DNA of 64,000 bases from CALESS01 sp964405455 (GTDB lineage: Bacteria > Chloroflexota > Anaerolineae > Anaerolineales > Anaerolineaceae): contig CAYOOA010000008.1 of assembly GCA_964405455.1 (NCBI GenBank), positions 1 through 64,000 on the forward strand, given 5' to 3'. Both the position numbers and the translations under genes were made by a program. The first letter of the stretch is position 1. Each line of letters opens with the position of its first letter. Below, piece by piece: positions 35,413-43,957 of this stretch. Below the pieces are notes generated by a model. That model saw nothing but the letters and a program-made list of their open reading frames with translations, was not told the DNA's origin and did not search any database.

Positions 35413-35811
35413 CATAATTATTTATATTATTAGCTGGTGACTGGATCGAAAAAGATTCCATAAACATGCGCCAGCCAAGCCTGATGGAGATACCAACCTG
35501 AGAAAACAAAACCTTATGTACTCCTGGCCCGTCTCGGTCGGGAGCTCAGGATGAGCAAGAAGGAATTTTATATAAATCCCTCCAATTTGGGATCAGTGGA
35601 ATTGGCATCCTATGTCGATGCGAAGGAGTAAAGCGGTTAAAGCCATCTTTTTTCGAGGGGTTAATCCCCGCAATCATGAGATTGCTTAATCCCTGATAAA
35701 ACTCGCCTTGATTGCTAGACTTAACGCCGGACTCACATCAGCCATGAAAACAATTCATTTCTTCCTTCAGGTTGTTGAACCTGAAGAGAAGTTCACATAA
35801 GCTGGTTCTAC
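35413..35811. other. Gene-free region with no recognised function
   Basis: About 400 bp hold no supported gene. I see a small inverted repeat (CTTCAGGTT 35765-35773 with AACCTGAAG 35778-35786) that could end the minus-strand gene finishing at 35812. A 13-base string TAATCCCTGATAA (35687-35699) also occurs at 41710-41722 ahead of the GH3 gene. Nothing else is identified. Confidence 0.5.
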
Positions 35812-36450
35812 TCACTGTTCCGGGTGATACAACCCCTGGGGGTTGGCGCCGATCAAACCCGCCTGGACGGAACGCTCATCCGCCAGGGCAAAACGGTTGA
35901 TCTCTTCCTCCGTAAATGGATGAACCTTGGGCGCGGCCAGCATGGATTGGTACACCAGCCAGGCGCCGGAGTCTTCGGTTTCCCAGTTCCACCGGTCAAA
36001 CGGTCTCAATCGAATGGGACGGGTATATCCGCGCAAAGTCTTCTGCCCGATGGTGTTGAAAAATTGTTCAAAATAAGACATGACCAGCTCGCGCGTATCA
36101 CGGTAGACCGCCTCGCGCAGGCGCAGCCCGGTGTAATTGGATTTCGCCACCGCTCCGTAGTATCTGCCAATTTTATATACTGCCAGCACGTGGTCATCGT
36201 CGTTCCACGGCAGCAAATCGATAATCACCGGCGGATATCCCAATCGGCGCAGTGCCACCGCCCCCAGCAAGCCGCCGTCAAAGCAGTGCGCCTGTCTCTC
36301 GCGGAGGGCAGTTAGCGGTGAAAGGTACACCTCTTCCGGACGGTAGGGAATCTCATCCAGGAAAGCCTGGATTCTCGCCGGGGTGGTCAAACCGGCGAAG
36401 ATTTTTCGGGTTTCAGCATCCAACAAGTCTTCAAAGCGGGGTTTGATCAT
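35812..36450 (-). CDS. Transglutaminase-like fold protein
   Basis: The 212-residue product has a segment CFDGGLLGAVALRRLGYPPVIIDLLPWNDDDHVLAVYK. A cysteine at the start of a helix, followed about 30 residues later by an Asp-Asp-His pair in a strand, is the arrangement of a transglutaminase/cysteine-protease fold. The active-site reading is inference. The gene stands alone: the region before it and the divergent PadR gene (about 270 bp) contains the PadR operator and no other feature. Its role is unknown. Confidence 0.6.
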   Translation of the reverse strand: MIKPRFEDLLDAETRKIFAGLTTPARIQAFLDEIPYRPEEVYLSPLTALRERQAHCFDGGLLGAVALRRLGYPPVIIDLLPWNDDDHVLAVYKIGRYYGAVAKSNYTGLRLREAVYRDTRELVMSYFEQFFNTIGQKTLRGYTRPIRLRPFDRWNWETEDSGAWLVYQSMLAAPKVHPFTEEEINRFALADERSVQAGLIGANPQGLYHPEQ

Positions 36451-36674
36451 TAACTCTCATCCTTTTGCATCCAAATTCTATTTTGATGTTATACCCGATC
36501 GTTCCGGCCTCCAGACCAAGAATGGTTAGGTACCGCAGGCGCAATGTCAAGCGAACATGAGTAGGCCCGAACATTGATTTATTAATACGGATCATCCATG
36601 ATATTCGGCTTGTGCGACCAGCGAATACCCGATAAGCATTTAGCAAAATTTTAATAGATTGACAGAAGAAAATA

Positions 36675-36714
36675 AATAGGTTAATATTAACATATAAGTT
36701 ATTATTAACCTATT
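36675..36714 (+). promoter_or_regulatory. Palindromic operator for the PadR-like regulator
   Basis: A perfect 12-bp inverted repeat, AATAGGTTAATA (36675-36686) and TATTAACCTATT (36703-36714), sits directly before the GGAGGA ribosome binding site of the PadR gene. Binding here would block both transcription and access to the start. Autorepression is the normal mode for PadR proteins. Confidence 0.75.
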
Positions 36715-36723
36715 GGAGGAGCC

Positions 36724-37266
36724 ATGACCATTCGCTATACCATCCTGGGACTACTCGCGCAGCAACCCCAATCCGGTTATGACCTGAAGAAGGCCATATC
36801 CACCTCCCCCCTGCTCCATTGGTCCGGCAATAGCAACCAGGTCTACACCGCCCTGCTGGAACTCAACGCCGAAGGCTGCGTGGAAGTGATCCAGGGCAGC
36901 GGCGAAGGTTACCCGGGCAAGAAGATCTATCGGCTTACCCTCCGCGGCCAGACAGAATTACGCGCCTGGTTGAACCAGCCGCCCGCCTTGCCGGAAGTGA
37001 AGAACCACTTCCTGGTCCAATTCCTCTTTAGCGACCAGATCTCGGCGGAGCGGCTCCTAGAACAACTGGATGCCTACGCTGAAGAAATCCGCCAGGCATT
37101 GGTCATGCAGCAGGAGTCACTCCGCCGGGAAACAACCGCAGCCGGCACCCCGGATCTCCGGTCACTCCTAAGTCAGTTGGCCGGAGAAAACCTGGCTGGT
37201 TTATATCAGCAGGAATTGAACTGGATCGCTCACACACGCGAGTTTCTTTCATCGCAGTTTGAATAG
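36724..37266 (+). CDS. PadR family transcriptional regulator
   Basis: The 180-residue product has the PadR winged helix (ILGLLAQQPQSGYDLKKAI, then VYTALLELNAEGCVE, and GKKIYRLTLRGQTELRAWL) followed by a coiled C-terminal dimerisation domain. It should be a repressor released by a small ligand. GGAGGA precedes the ATG. It is followed 10 bp later by a DUF4180 gene, its likely target together with itself. Confidence 0.92.
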   Translation: MTIRYTILGLLAQQPQSGYDLKKAISTSPLLHWSGNSNQVYTALLELNAEGCVEVIQGSGEGYPGKKIYRLTLRGQTELRAWLNQPPALPEVKNHFLVQFLFSDQISAERLLEQLDAYAEEIRQALVMQQESLRRETTAAGTPDLRSLLSQLAGENLAGLYQQELNWIAHTREFLSSQFE

Positions 37267-37276
37267 AGGATGCAGG

Positions 37277-37636
37277 ATGAATTACACAATCGTCAACAAC
37301 AACGGAAACTCCTATCTTCACTTGCTGCCCGGCTGGCAAATCACCGGGTACCAGGATGTTATTGACTTGATCCAGGCCTGCGGGGAAAATGGTGTCGATC
37401 GTTTCCTGGTGGAAGTCGATAACCTCCCCGAAACGTTTTATGATTTGCGTACCGGTTTGGCCGGTATCATCCTGGACCGCCTGTCAGTTTATAATGTTCG
37501 GGTAGGGTTCCTGGTCCCGGCGGAGAGGTTAACCTCCGGTCGTTTTGCAGAGATGGCCATGGAAGCCAATCGTGGATTTGAATATCATTATTCAGCCGAT
37601 CGAAATGAAATCATCTGTTGGCTGGAGAAACTTTGA
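37277..37636 (+). CDS. DUF4180 domain protein
   Basis: The 119-residue product matches the small DUF4180 family, including the segment FYDLRTGLAGIILDRLSVYNVRVGFLVP and a C-terminal strand. The function is unknown, but these genes often lie next to PadR regulators, as here. ATG 37277 is preferred over the in-frame ATG at 37259, which lies at the end of the PadR gene, because AGGATGCAGG lies just before it. Confidence 0.85.
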   Translation: MNYTIVNNNGNSYLHLLPGWQITGYQDVIDLIQACGENGVDRFLVEVDNLPETFYDLRTGLAGIILDRLSVYNVRVGFLVPAERLTSGRFAEMAMEANRGFEYHYSADRNEIICWLEKL

Positions 37637-37661
37637 TACCATCCTCCTTGGAAATAGTAAT

Positions 37662-37695
37662 ACAACAACTCCCTGGTTTTTCAGGGAGTTGTTGT
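37662..37695. terminator. Hairpin between convergent DUF4180 and pgl genes
   Basis: A perfect 14-bp stem (37662-37675 with 37682-37695) with loop GTTTTT. There is little T run after it in either direction, so termination may be weak. Confidence 0.6.
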
Positions 37696-37719
37696 CGTCA
37701 TCGCGTGGGAAGCATCTGA

Positions 37720-38472
37720 TCAGGATTTATTTGGCTTTGATATACCGGCCGCTGCAGCCCGGTCGATCATCCATGTCAGGCTACCCCGTTTTGGATAAAT
37801 CAGGCTGGCGGGGAGATCAGGGTCAGGCGCTTCATGCTGCAAGACCCGGCCAAGGATTTCCGCTTTATCGGCGCCGGAAACCAGGAAAAGAACATGGGCG
37901 GCGGCATTGATCACTGGCACAGTCAGCGTAATCCGCGGAACGAATGGCGGCGGAGGAGTAACATGCTCGACTGCCGCAACCCATTTTTCCCGCTCAAGGA
38001 CTGCCATTGATCCAGGGAACAGCGAAGCCGTATGGCCATCTTGCCCCAGTCCCAGCAGGATGAAGTCAAAAAGAGGGAAATCAACCTGGCCGAAATGATG
38101 CTGTAATTCATGATTGTAATTCTTTGCGGCCAGGTCGGGTTCAAGTTCTCCTGCCATGCGGTGGATGTTTTCTCCGGGTATCGCCAGCGGATCCAGCAAG
38201 GCCTGGCGGGCCATGTGGTAATTGCCGAGAGGATCATCCGGTGGAACGCAGCGCTCATCACCCCAGAAAATGTGAACCTTTTTCCAATCAAGCTGGTGGC
38301 GGAACTCATCACTAGCCAGGGTTTGGTACATTACCTGCGGCGTGCTGCCGCCGGCCAGGACCAGGTTGAACCGGTCTTTGGCCTTTACCGCCTGGTTGCC
38401 AATCTCGACCAGGCGGTCGGCAGCCGCCAGCGCCAACGCCTCGCTGTCCTTCCGGATCAACACCTCAGGCAT
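37720..38472 (-). CDS. pgl: 6-phosphogluconolactonase
   Basis: The 250-residue product has the family motifs FNLVLAGGSTPQVMYQTL, the HIFWGDERCVP segment and LLGLGQDGHTASLFPGS, which carries the active-site histidine. It hydrolyses 6-phosphogluconolactone in the oxidative pentose phosphate pathway. The ATG at 38472 is used; it overlaps the end of zwf by eight bases. An in-frame start at 38538 would lie deep in zwf. Confidence 0.92.
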   Translation of the reverse strand: MPEVLIRKDSEALALAAADRLVEIGNQAVKAKDRFNLVLAGGSTPQVMYQTLASDEFRHQLDWKKVHIFWGDERCVPPDDPLGNYHMARQALLDPLAIPGENIHRMAGELEPDLAAKNYNHELQHHFGQVDFPLFDFILLGLGQDGHTASLFPGSMAVLEREKWVAAVEHVTPPPPFVPRITLTVPVINAAAHVLFLVSGADKAEILGRVLQHEAPDPDLPASLIYPKRGSLTWMIDRAAAAGISKPNKS

Positions 38473-39952
38473 GGATGGTGCTCTCATCGTCCTGGCAGCC
38501 TCTGCGCCAGACTCGTCCATCGCGGGCGAGGAGTGCATCCGCCTCCGCCGGGCCCCAACTGCCCTGTGGATAAGTTAACAGCGGCGATTGGGCTGGTTGT
38601 CCTGCAGAACCATCCAGGTCCCAGGCCTGTAATAATGGATCAATCAAGCGCCAGCTAACTTCAATGGCATCGCTGCGGGTAAAGAGGGATGCATCCCCCT
38701 GGAGGGCATCCAGGAGTAAGCGTTCATACGCATCCGGCAATTCAAGTTTAAATGAAGTACGATAATGGAACTCCATATCCACAGATTGCATGGCCTGTTC
38801 AGAATCGGGCTGTTTGGCTTCAAAGCGTAAATGGATGCCTTCATCCGGTTGGATGCATAAGGAAAGAATGTTGGGCATGAACCGATCGGCGTTCGGCAGG
38901 TGGAACATCAAATGCGGCGGGCGTTGAAACTCTATCACAATTTCTGATGTTTTTTGAGCCATGGTCTTGCCGGAGCGCAGATAAAAAGGGACGCCTTTCC
39001 AACGCCAGTTATCAATATTTAATTTGACAGCTGCGTAAGTAGGCGTTTGTGACCCGGGCGCCACGCCTTCCAATTCGCGGTAGCCCTCATACTGGGCGCG
39101 AACCGTATCGCTGATTTGAATCGGGCGGATGCTCTCAAACAGCTTGGTCTTCTCATTGCGAACTGCATCAGCATTGAAGGAGGATGGTGCTTCCATTGCC
39201 ACCAGGGCCAGGAGCTGCAGCAGGTGATTCTGGAACATATCCCGCACAACCCCGGCTGAATCATAATAACCGGCCCGCCGGCCAACATCCACCGTTTCCG
39301 CCACAGTAATTTGTACATTATCCACGTAGCGCCGGTTCCAGATGGGCTCAAAAATCACGTTGGCAAAGCGGAAGAAAAGGATATTCTGCGCGGTTTCCTT
39401 GCCCAGGTAGTGATCAATCCGGTACACCTGGCTTTCATCAAAATACGCATGCACCGCCCGGTTCAAGGCCTGGGCGGTTGCCAGGTCCGTTCCGAAGGGT
39501 TTTTCAATAATGATCCGCCGCCAGCCAGTCGCCTGGGTGGTCATGCCTGCCTTGCCAAGGAATTCGGCGCAGAGTTCGTAATATTCCGGCGCGGTGGCCA
39601 GGTAGTACAACCGGTTGGCCCCTTCGCCCTCTGCCGTCCGTAATAATTCATCCAGGCGGAGGTAATCCTCCGGGTTATCCAGGTTGCCCTGGAAATAAGT
39701 GATCATCCGGGAAAATTGCTCCCAGGTCTCTGCTTCGAAAGAGCCATTACTGAAGGATTCGACTCCCTCCTTAAAATGGGCACGGATTTCCTCATCGCTG
39801 AACGGCCGGCGGGCAAAACCCACAATCCGGGCGCACTCCGAAAGGCGGCCCTTGCGGAAATTGTTATACAGCGCGGGAATGAGTTTACGCCAGGTAAGGT
39901 CGCCTGAGGCGCCGAAAATCACAATGCTGAGAGGATTACAGGTGGTTTCCAT
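38465..39952 (-). CDS. zwf: Glucose-6-phosphate 1-dehydrogenase
   Basis: The 495-residue product has the NAD(P)-binding GASGDLTWRKLIPALY segment and the active-site RIDHYLGKE motif. It oxidises glucose-6-phosphate to the lactone and yields NADPH. The size is normal. It lies between gnd (six bases upstream) and pgl (eight-base overlap), giving the whole oxidative branch in one operon. Confidence 0.95.
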   Translation of the reverse strand: METTCNPLSIVIFGASGDLTWRKLIPALYNNFRKGRLSECARIVGFARRPFSDEEIRAHFKEGVESFSNGSFEAETWEQFSRMITYFQGNLDNPEDYLRLDELLRTAEGEGANRLYYLATAPEYYELCAEFLGKAGMTTQATGWRRIIIEKPFGTDLATAQALNRAVHAYFDESQVYRIDHYLGKETAQNILFFRFANVIFEPIWNRRYVDNVQITVAETVDVGRRAGYYDSAGVVRDMFQNHLLQLLALVAMEAPSSFNADAVRNEKTKLFESIRPIQISDTVRAQYEGYRELEGVAPGSQTPTYAAVKLNIDNWRWKGVPFYLRSGKTMAQKTSEIVIEFQRPPHLMFHLPNADRFMPNILSLCIQPDEGIHLRFEAKQPDSEQAMQSVDMEFHYRTSFKLELPDAYERLLLDALQGDASLFTRSDAIEVSWRLIDPLLQAWDLDGSAGQPAQSPLLTYPQGSWGPAEADALLARDGRVWRRGCQDDESTIHA

Positions 39953-39958
39953 GCGCGC

Positions 39959-40867
39959 TTACTTTGTTTTTATGGCATGACCGCCAAATTGGTTGCGCAT
40001 GGCTGCCAGCAGCTTGGCCGCGTAGCTCTCCGTCTGGCGGCTGATAAAGCGCGCTTGCAACGAAAGGGTAATCACCGGGGCCGGTACATCCAGGTCAACT
40101 GCCTCGGCCACGGTCCAACGCCCCTCACCGCTGTCGGCCACCCACCCCTCGATATGGGTCAAGTCCTGGTCTTCCTTGAGCGCGTTGGCCGTCAAATCCA
40201 GCAGCCAGGAGCGTACCACGCTGCCATGCTGCCAGATGCTGGCAACTTGTTCCAGGTCAAGGTCAAAATCCTGCTTGGCATGTAGAATTTCAAAGCCCTC
40301 GGCATACGCCTGCATCAGGCCGTATTCAATACCATTGTGGATCATCTTGACAAAATGTCCCGCTCCCACCGGGCCCACTCGCCCCCAACCCTCGTTCGGC
40401 GCAGGCGCCAGGGTTTCAAAAATCGGCTTTAGATGGCCCACAGCTCCTTCCTCCCCACCGATCATCAGGCTGTAACCTTCGGTCAGCCCCCATATACCGC
40501 CGCTGGTCCCTACATCCAAATAATGAATGCCGGTTGGTTTAAGTTCTGCTGCCCGGCGGATGTCGTCCTTATAGAAAGTGTTGCCTCCATCAATAATCGT
40601 ATCACCTGGAGCAAGCAGTTGCGCCAGTTCAGAAATTACAGCCTCGGTGGGCTCCCCCGCCGGGACCATCACCCAGACCGTTCGCGGTGCTGAAAGGGCG
40701 GCAACCACATCCGCCAGAGACTTGGCCGCGACCAGACCAGTTTCCCCTGCTAGTTTTTCCAGAGCATCCAGCGCGCGATCTGTACCGACCACCCGATGCC
40801 CGCCCAAGATCAGTCGGCGGGCCATGTTGGCGCCCATTTTTCCAAGACCAATCAATCCGATTTCCAT
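39959..40867 (-). CDS. gnd: 6-phosphogluconate dehydrogenase, short (GntZ/YqeC) form
   Basis: The 302-residue product is the short, decarboxylating type of 6-phosphogluconate dehydrogenase, about 300 rather than 470 residues. It starts with the Rossmann motif IGLIGLGKMGANMARRL and has the substrate motif DVGTSGGIWG and the catalytic GAGHFVKMIHNGIEYGLMQ. It converts 6-phosphogluconate to ribulose-5-phosphate. It is the first gene of gnd-zwf-pgl. Short forms are often NAD-preferring, but this cannot be read from the sequence with certainty. Confidence 0.92.
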   Translation of the reverse strand: MEIGLIGLGKMGANMARRLILGGHRVVGTDRALDALEKLAGETGLVAAKSLADVVAALSAPRTVWVMVPAGEPTEAVISELAQLLAPGDTIIDGGNTFYKDDIRRAAELKPTGIHYLDVGTSGGIWGLTEGYSLMIGGEEGAVGHLKPIFETLAPAPNEGWGRVGPVGAGHFVKMIHNGIEYGLMQAYAEGFEILHAKQDFDLDLEQVASIWQHGSVVRSWLLDLTANALKEDQDLTHIEGWVADSGEGRWTVAEAVDLDVPAPVITLSLQARFISRQTESYAAKLLAAMRNQFGGHAIKTK

Positions 40868-40939
40868 ACTTGTTTCTCCAGTTCAATACAGGTGATGGTG
40901 TTTTTATTCACCTTGATTGTACTAAAAATGAATGGGTTT

Positions 40940-40954
40940 CTGCCAGATTGGCAG
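40940..40954. promoter_or_regulatory. Inverted repeat upstream of gnd
   Basis: CTGCCA (40940-40945) and TGGCAG (40949-40954) form a 6-3-6 palindrome in the divergent region between gnd and the DedA-like gene. On the minus strand a TACAAT (-10-like) lies about 30 bp further toward gnd. It is a candidate operator. Confidence 0.4.
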
Positions 40955-41030
40955 GCAAATAAACCAAACTTAAACCAAATCCGTTTTTCAGGTCGCTATA
41001 CTCAAAATGGCTCTATCTAGGAGATACCAA

Positions 41031-41618
41031 ATGCCTTTCTATTTATTTTTGCCATCTTCGCTCAATATTCTCCCCTATTGCCTTTTGGGATTGCTGGTAA
41101 TGGCCGAAGGCCCAGTTGCCACCTTACTGGGAGGAGCCGCCACCTCCTCCGGAACCCTGCTGCCGATCCCGGTTATCATCTCAGTTGTTACTGGCAACCT
41201 GCTGGCGGACCTGGGTTGGTACGGTCTGGGCTGGTTTGGCAAACCGGAATGGCTAAATTGGGTTGGCAGCAAGTTGGGGGTGGATCTGAAGAAGAGCGAA
41301 GAACTTCGCTCCCGGATCCAGCAGCACGCTCCGCGCCTGCTTTTCCTCTCAAAGCTGACCGTCGGCTTTCCCATCCCCACCCTGGTAGCCACCGGCCTGA
41401 GTCGAGTCCCTATCCGGCGCTGGGCCGGCATGTGGATCCTGGGAGAGTTGCTGAAATCTGCAGCATTGGTAGCAGTTGGTTATTTCTTCGCCAAGACGGT
41501 CCAACAAGCCTCACAAACCGTCCAAATCGTCCTTGGAATAATCACTGGCGGGATTATCTTATGTTTTCTAATTTGGTCAGCCTGGCGAAGAAAATGGAAA
41601 AAGAGAAAATCATCCTAA
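41031..41618 (+). CDS. DedA-like (SNARE-associated/VTT) membrane protein
   Basis: The 195-residue product has four or five hydrophobic segments. It carries the DedA signatures EGPVATLLGGAA at the N-terminus and GNLLADLGWYGLGWF in the second region, plus a basic C-terminal tail. DedA proteins are lipid or phosphate-lipid transporters. ATG 41031 is preferred to 41007 because GGAG lies eight bases upstream. It is transcribed divergently from gnd. Confidence 0.75.
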   Translation: MPFYLFLPSSLNILPYCLLGLLVMAEGPVATLLGGAATSSGTLLPIPVIISVVTGNLLADLGWYGLGWFGKPEWLNWVGSKLGVDLKKSEELRSRIQQHAPRLLFLSKLTVGFPIPTLVATGLSRVPIRRWAGMWILGELLKSAALVAVGYFFAKTVQQASQTVQIVLGIITGGIILCFLIWSAWRRKWKKRKSS

Positions 41619-41753
41619 CCCAAAAGAACTCTAGGATCATATAAACAACCATTTTTTCTTGTTAGGTTTCCTGCAAGTAGAGGGAATCCTTTGGTATAGA
41701 CTCAATCTCTAATCCCTGATAAGATTGCCCTCAATTCATTTCCGGAGCCGTCC

Positions 41754-43865
41754 ATGAGTAACTCAACCGAAACCTTCATCAATGAACTTCTGTGTCAGAT
41801 GACCCTCGAGGAAAAAATCGGCCAGCTTAACCAAATTCTCCCCGGTGAGGCACAAGAGGGGGATGTAATCCGCGCCGGGATGGTCGGCTCCATGTTGAGC
41901 GCCTCGGGCGCGTTAACCGGCCAGGGAAATATGCGCTCCACCGGTGCGGAGCAATCCAATCGCATCCAGCAGGCTGCCATGGAATCACGGCTGAAAATCC
42001 CGTTGATTTTTGGCCGGGATGTCATCCACGGCTACCGCACCGTCTTCCCAATTCCATTGGCCCAGTCGGCCGCCTTCAACCCGGACCTTTCAGAGAAGGC
42101 AGCCTCAACGGCCGCTCTCGAAGCCACCGCAGATGGCATCAAGTGGACTTTTGCGCCCATGTTGGATATCGCCCGCGACCCCCGCTGGGGTCGGGTTGCC
42201 GAGGGAAGTGGCGAAGATCCTTACCTGGGGTCTATTCTGGCAGCCAGCCTGGTCAAAGGGTTTCAAGGCGATAACCTGGCCAGGCCGGAGAAGCTGGTTG
42301 CCTGCGCCAAACATTATGTCGGTTACGGTTCGGCCGAAGGCGGCCGCGATTATGATAACGGTGAAATCTCTGAGCCGACCCTACGCGATATCTATCTTCC
42401 CCCGTTCGAAAGTGCCGTCCGTGCAGGGGTCGGGACTGTCATGTCTGCTTTTGTGGACCTGAACGGCATCCCTGCCACAGCCGATCGGCGATTACTGACC
42501 AGCATATTGCGCCATGAGCTGGGTTTTGAGGGGTTTGTTGTTTCCGATTGGGAATCAGTCATGGAACTCATCTTCCACGGCATCGCAGAGGATGAAGCCC
42601 AGGCCGCAATCCTGGCTTTACACGCCGGCGTGGATATGGACATGGTCAGCAAGGCATTTGTTCACACCCTTGCGGAAAGTGTTGGCAATGGCAAGGCCTC
42701 CATCGAGGATATTGACCAGGCCGTTCTGCGTATCCTGCGGATCAAGCAGCAGGCCGGGTTGTTTGAACAGCCTTTCACCGATACCAGCCGTTATTCGCAG
42801 GAGGTTTTAACTCCAGCCTCCCGCCAACTGGCTCGCCAGTTCGCCCGTGAATGTATGGTGCTGCTCAAAAATAACGACCAAATACTGCCGCTCAAGGATT
42901 TCCGCAAAATCCTGTTTGCCGGGAATTTCCTCCATGCTCGTTCAGAGCTCTTTGGAACATGGTCAATGGATGGACAGGCGGAAGATGTTACGCCTGTCTC
43001 TCAAGCGCTCAAGGATGCCGCTCCTGCGGATATTGAGTTACAGTTTGCTGAGAACGCAGACCAAGCGTTATATGAAGCCCTCCAGGCGGACGCAGTAGTT
43101 TTGCTGCTGGGTGAATCCCCCCGCCGCTCCGGCGAGAATTCCAACCTTAGCGATCTGACTCTACCGGCAGACCAGGCCAAACTAATAGAGGACCTGTCTG
43201 CTCTCGGAAAACCAATCATCCTGGTGGTGTTTGCGGGTAGGCCGCTGGTGCTGTCCCGTCAACTTGCCCAGGTGGCTGCCCTCCTGTACGCCTGGCACCC
43301 CGGGATAGAAGGCGGGGCCGCCCTGGCCGAGATCTTGTTTGGCCTGCACTGCCCAACCGGCCGTCTACCGATCACATTCCCCCGCGCTACAGGGCAGGTA
43401 CCGATTTATTACAATCACAAAAACTCCGGCCGGCCGGTGGGCCGAGGCGGTGGATTCCTCAGCCGCTACATTGATCTGCCAACTTCTCCCCTCTTCCCCT
43501 TCGGGTATGGCTTAACTTATTCCACCTTTGCCTATTCCAACCTTTCACTCAGTCAATCAACTCTGCGAGGAAAATTGACCGTCAGTGCAGAGATCACGAA
43601 TACGGGCAGCCGGACTGCCAGCGAACTGGCCCAGCTGTACGTCCGTGATCTGGTTGGTTCTCTCACTCGCCCGGTTCGCGAGTTGAAGGGTTTCCAGCGA
43701 ATTGAATTGCAGCCAGGAGAAACCCGGCGAGTGACTTTCACTCTGACCGAGGAAATGTTGACCTTCACCCGGCTGGATGGAACCAGGGGCACAGAACCAG
43801 GCCGTTTCCAGGTCTGGATTGCCCCCAACAGCGTGGACGGCATCGGGTCTGAATTTATCCTTTAA
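41754..43865 (+). CDS. GH3 beta-glucosidase
   Basis: The 703-residue product is a two-domain GH3 enzyme with a C-terminal fibronectin-type III-like segment (SELAQLYVRDLVGSLTRPVRELKGFQRI). The nucleophile Asp is in GFVVSDWESV, and substrate-binding motifs include GRDVIHGYRTVFPIP and KHYVGYG. There is no signal peptide, so it acts in the cytoplasm on imported oligosaccharides. It faces the large carbohydrate locus across a hairpin and probably finishes the breakdown of its glucan. The upstream 130 bp hold no strong promoter. Confidence 0.93.
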   Translation: MSNSTETFINELLCQMTLEEKIGQLNQILPGEAQEGDVIRAGMVGSMLSASGALTGQGNMRSTGAEQSNRIQQAAMESRLKIPLIFGRDVIHGYRTVFPIPLAQSAAFNPDLSEKAASTAALEATADGIKWTFAPMLDIARDPRWGRVAEGSGEDPYLGSILAASLVKGFQGDNLARPEKLVACAKHYVGYGSAEGGRDYDNGEISEPTLRDIYLPPFESAVRAGVGTVMSAFVDLNGIPATADRRLLTSILRHELGFEGFVVSDWESVMELIFHGIAEDEAQAAILALHAGVDMDMVSKAFVHTLAESVGNGKASIEDIDQAVLRILRIKQQAGLFEQPFTDTSRYSQEVLTPASRQLARQFARECMVLLKNNDQILPLKDFRKILFAGNFLHARSELFGTWSMDGQAEDVTPVSQALKDAAPADIELQFAENADQALYEALQADAVVLLLGESPRRSGENSNLSDLTLPADQAKLIEDLSALGKPIILVVFAGRPLVLSRQLAQVAALLYAWHPGIEGGAALAEILFGLHCPTGRLPITFPRATGQVPIYYNHKNSGRPVGRGGGFLSRYIDLPTSPLFPFGYGLTYSTFAYSNLSLSQSTLRGKLTVSAEITNTGSRTASELAQLYVRDLVGSLTRPVRELKGFQRIELQPGETRRVTFTLTEEMLTFTRLDGTRGTEPGRFQVWIAPNSVDGIGSEFIL

Positions 43866-43903
43866 TCATGCGGACCCATTAGCTAGAAAACTATACGCAT
43901 AAA

Positions 43904-43937
43904 TCCAGCCGGTCTGATGGTCATCAGACCGGCTGGA
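43904..43937. terminator. Bidirectional hairpin between GH3 and GH35-like genes
   Basis: A perfect 16-bp stem (43904-43919 with 43922-43937) with a two-base turn, lying between the two converging genes. Flanking T runs are short, so it may terminate through pairing strength alone. Confidence 0.7.
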
Positions 43938-43957
43938 CATTCTTATGGCCGAAAATT

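Noticed and set aside
35687..35699. The 13-base string TAATCCCTGATAA repeated at 41710-41722
   Set aside because: Two copies of a 13-mer without conserved flanks are too little to call a shared regulatory element.
35413..35811. A riboswitch in the gene-free region
   Set aside because: No known aptamer consensus could be matched on either strand, and no gene starts in the right place on the plus strand until 36724.
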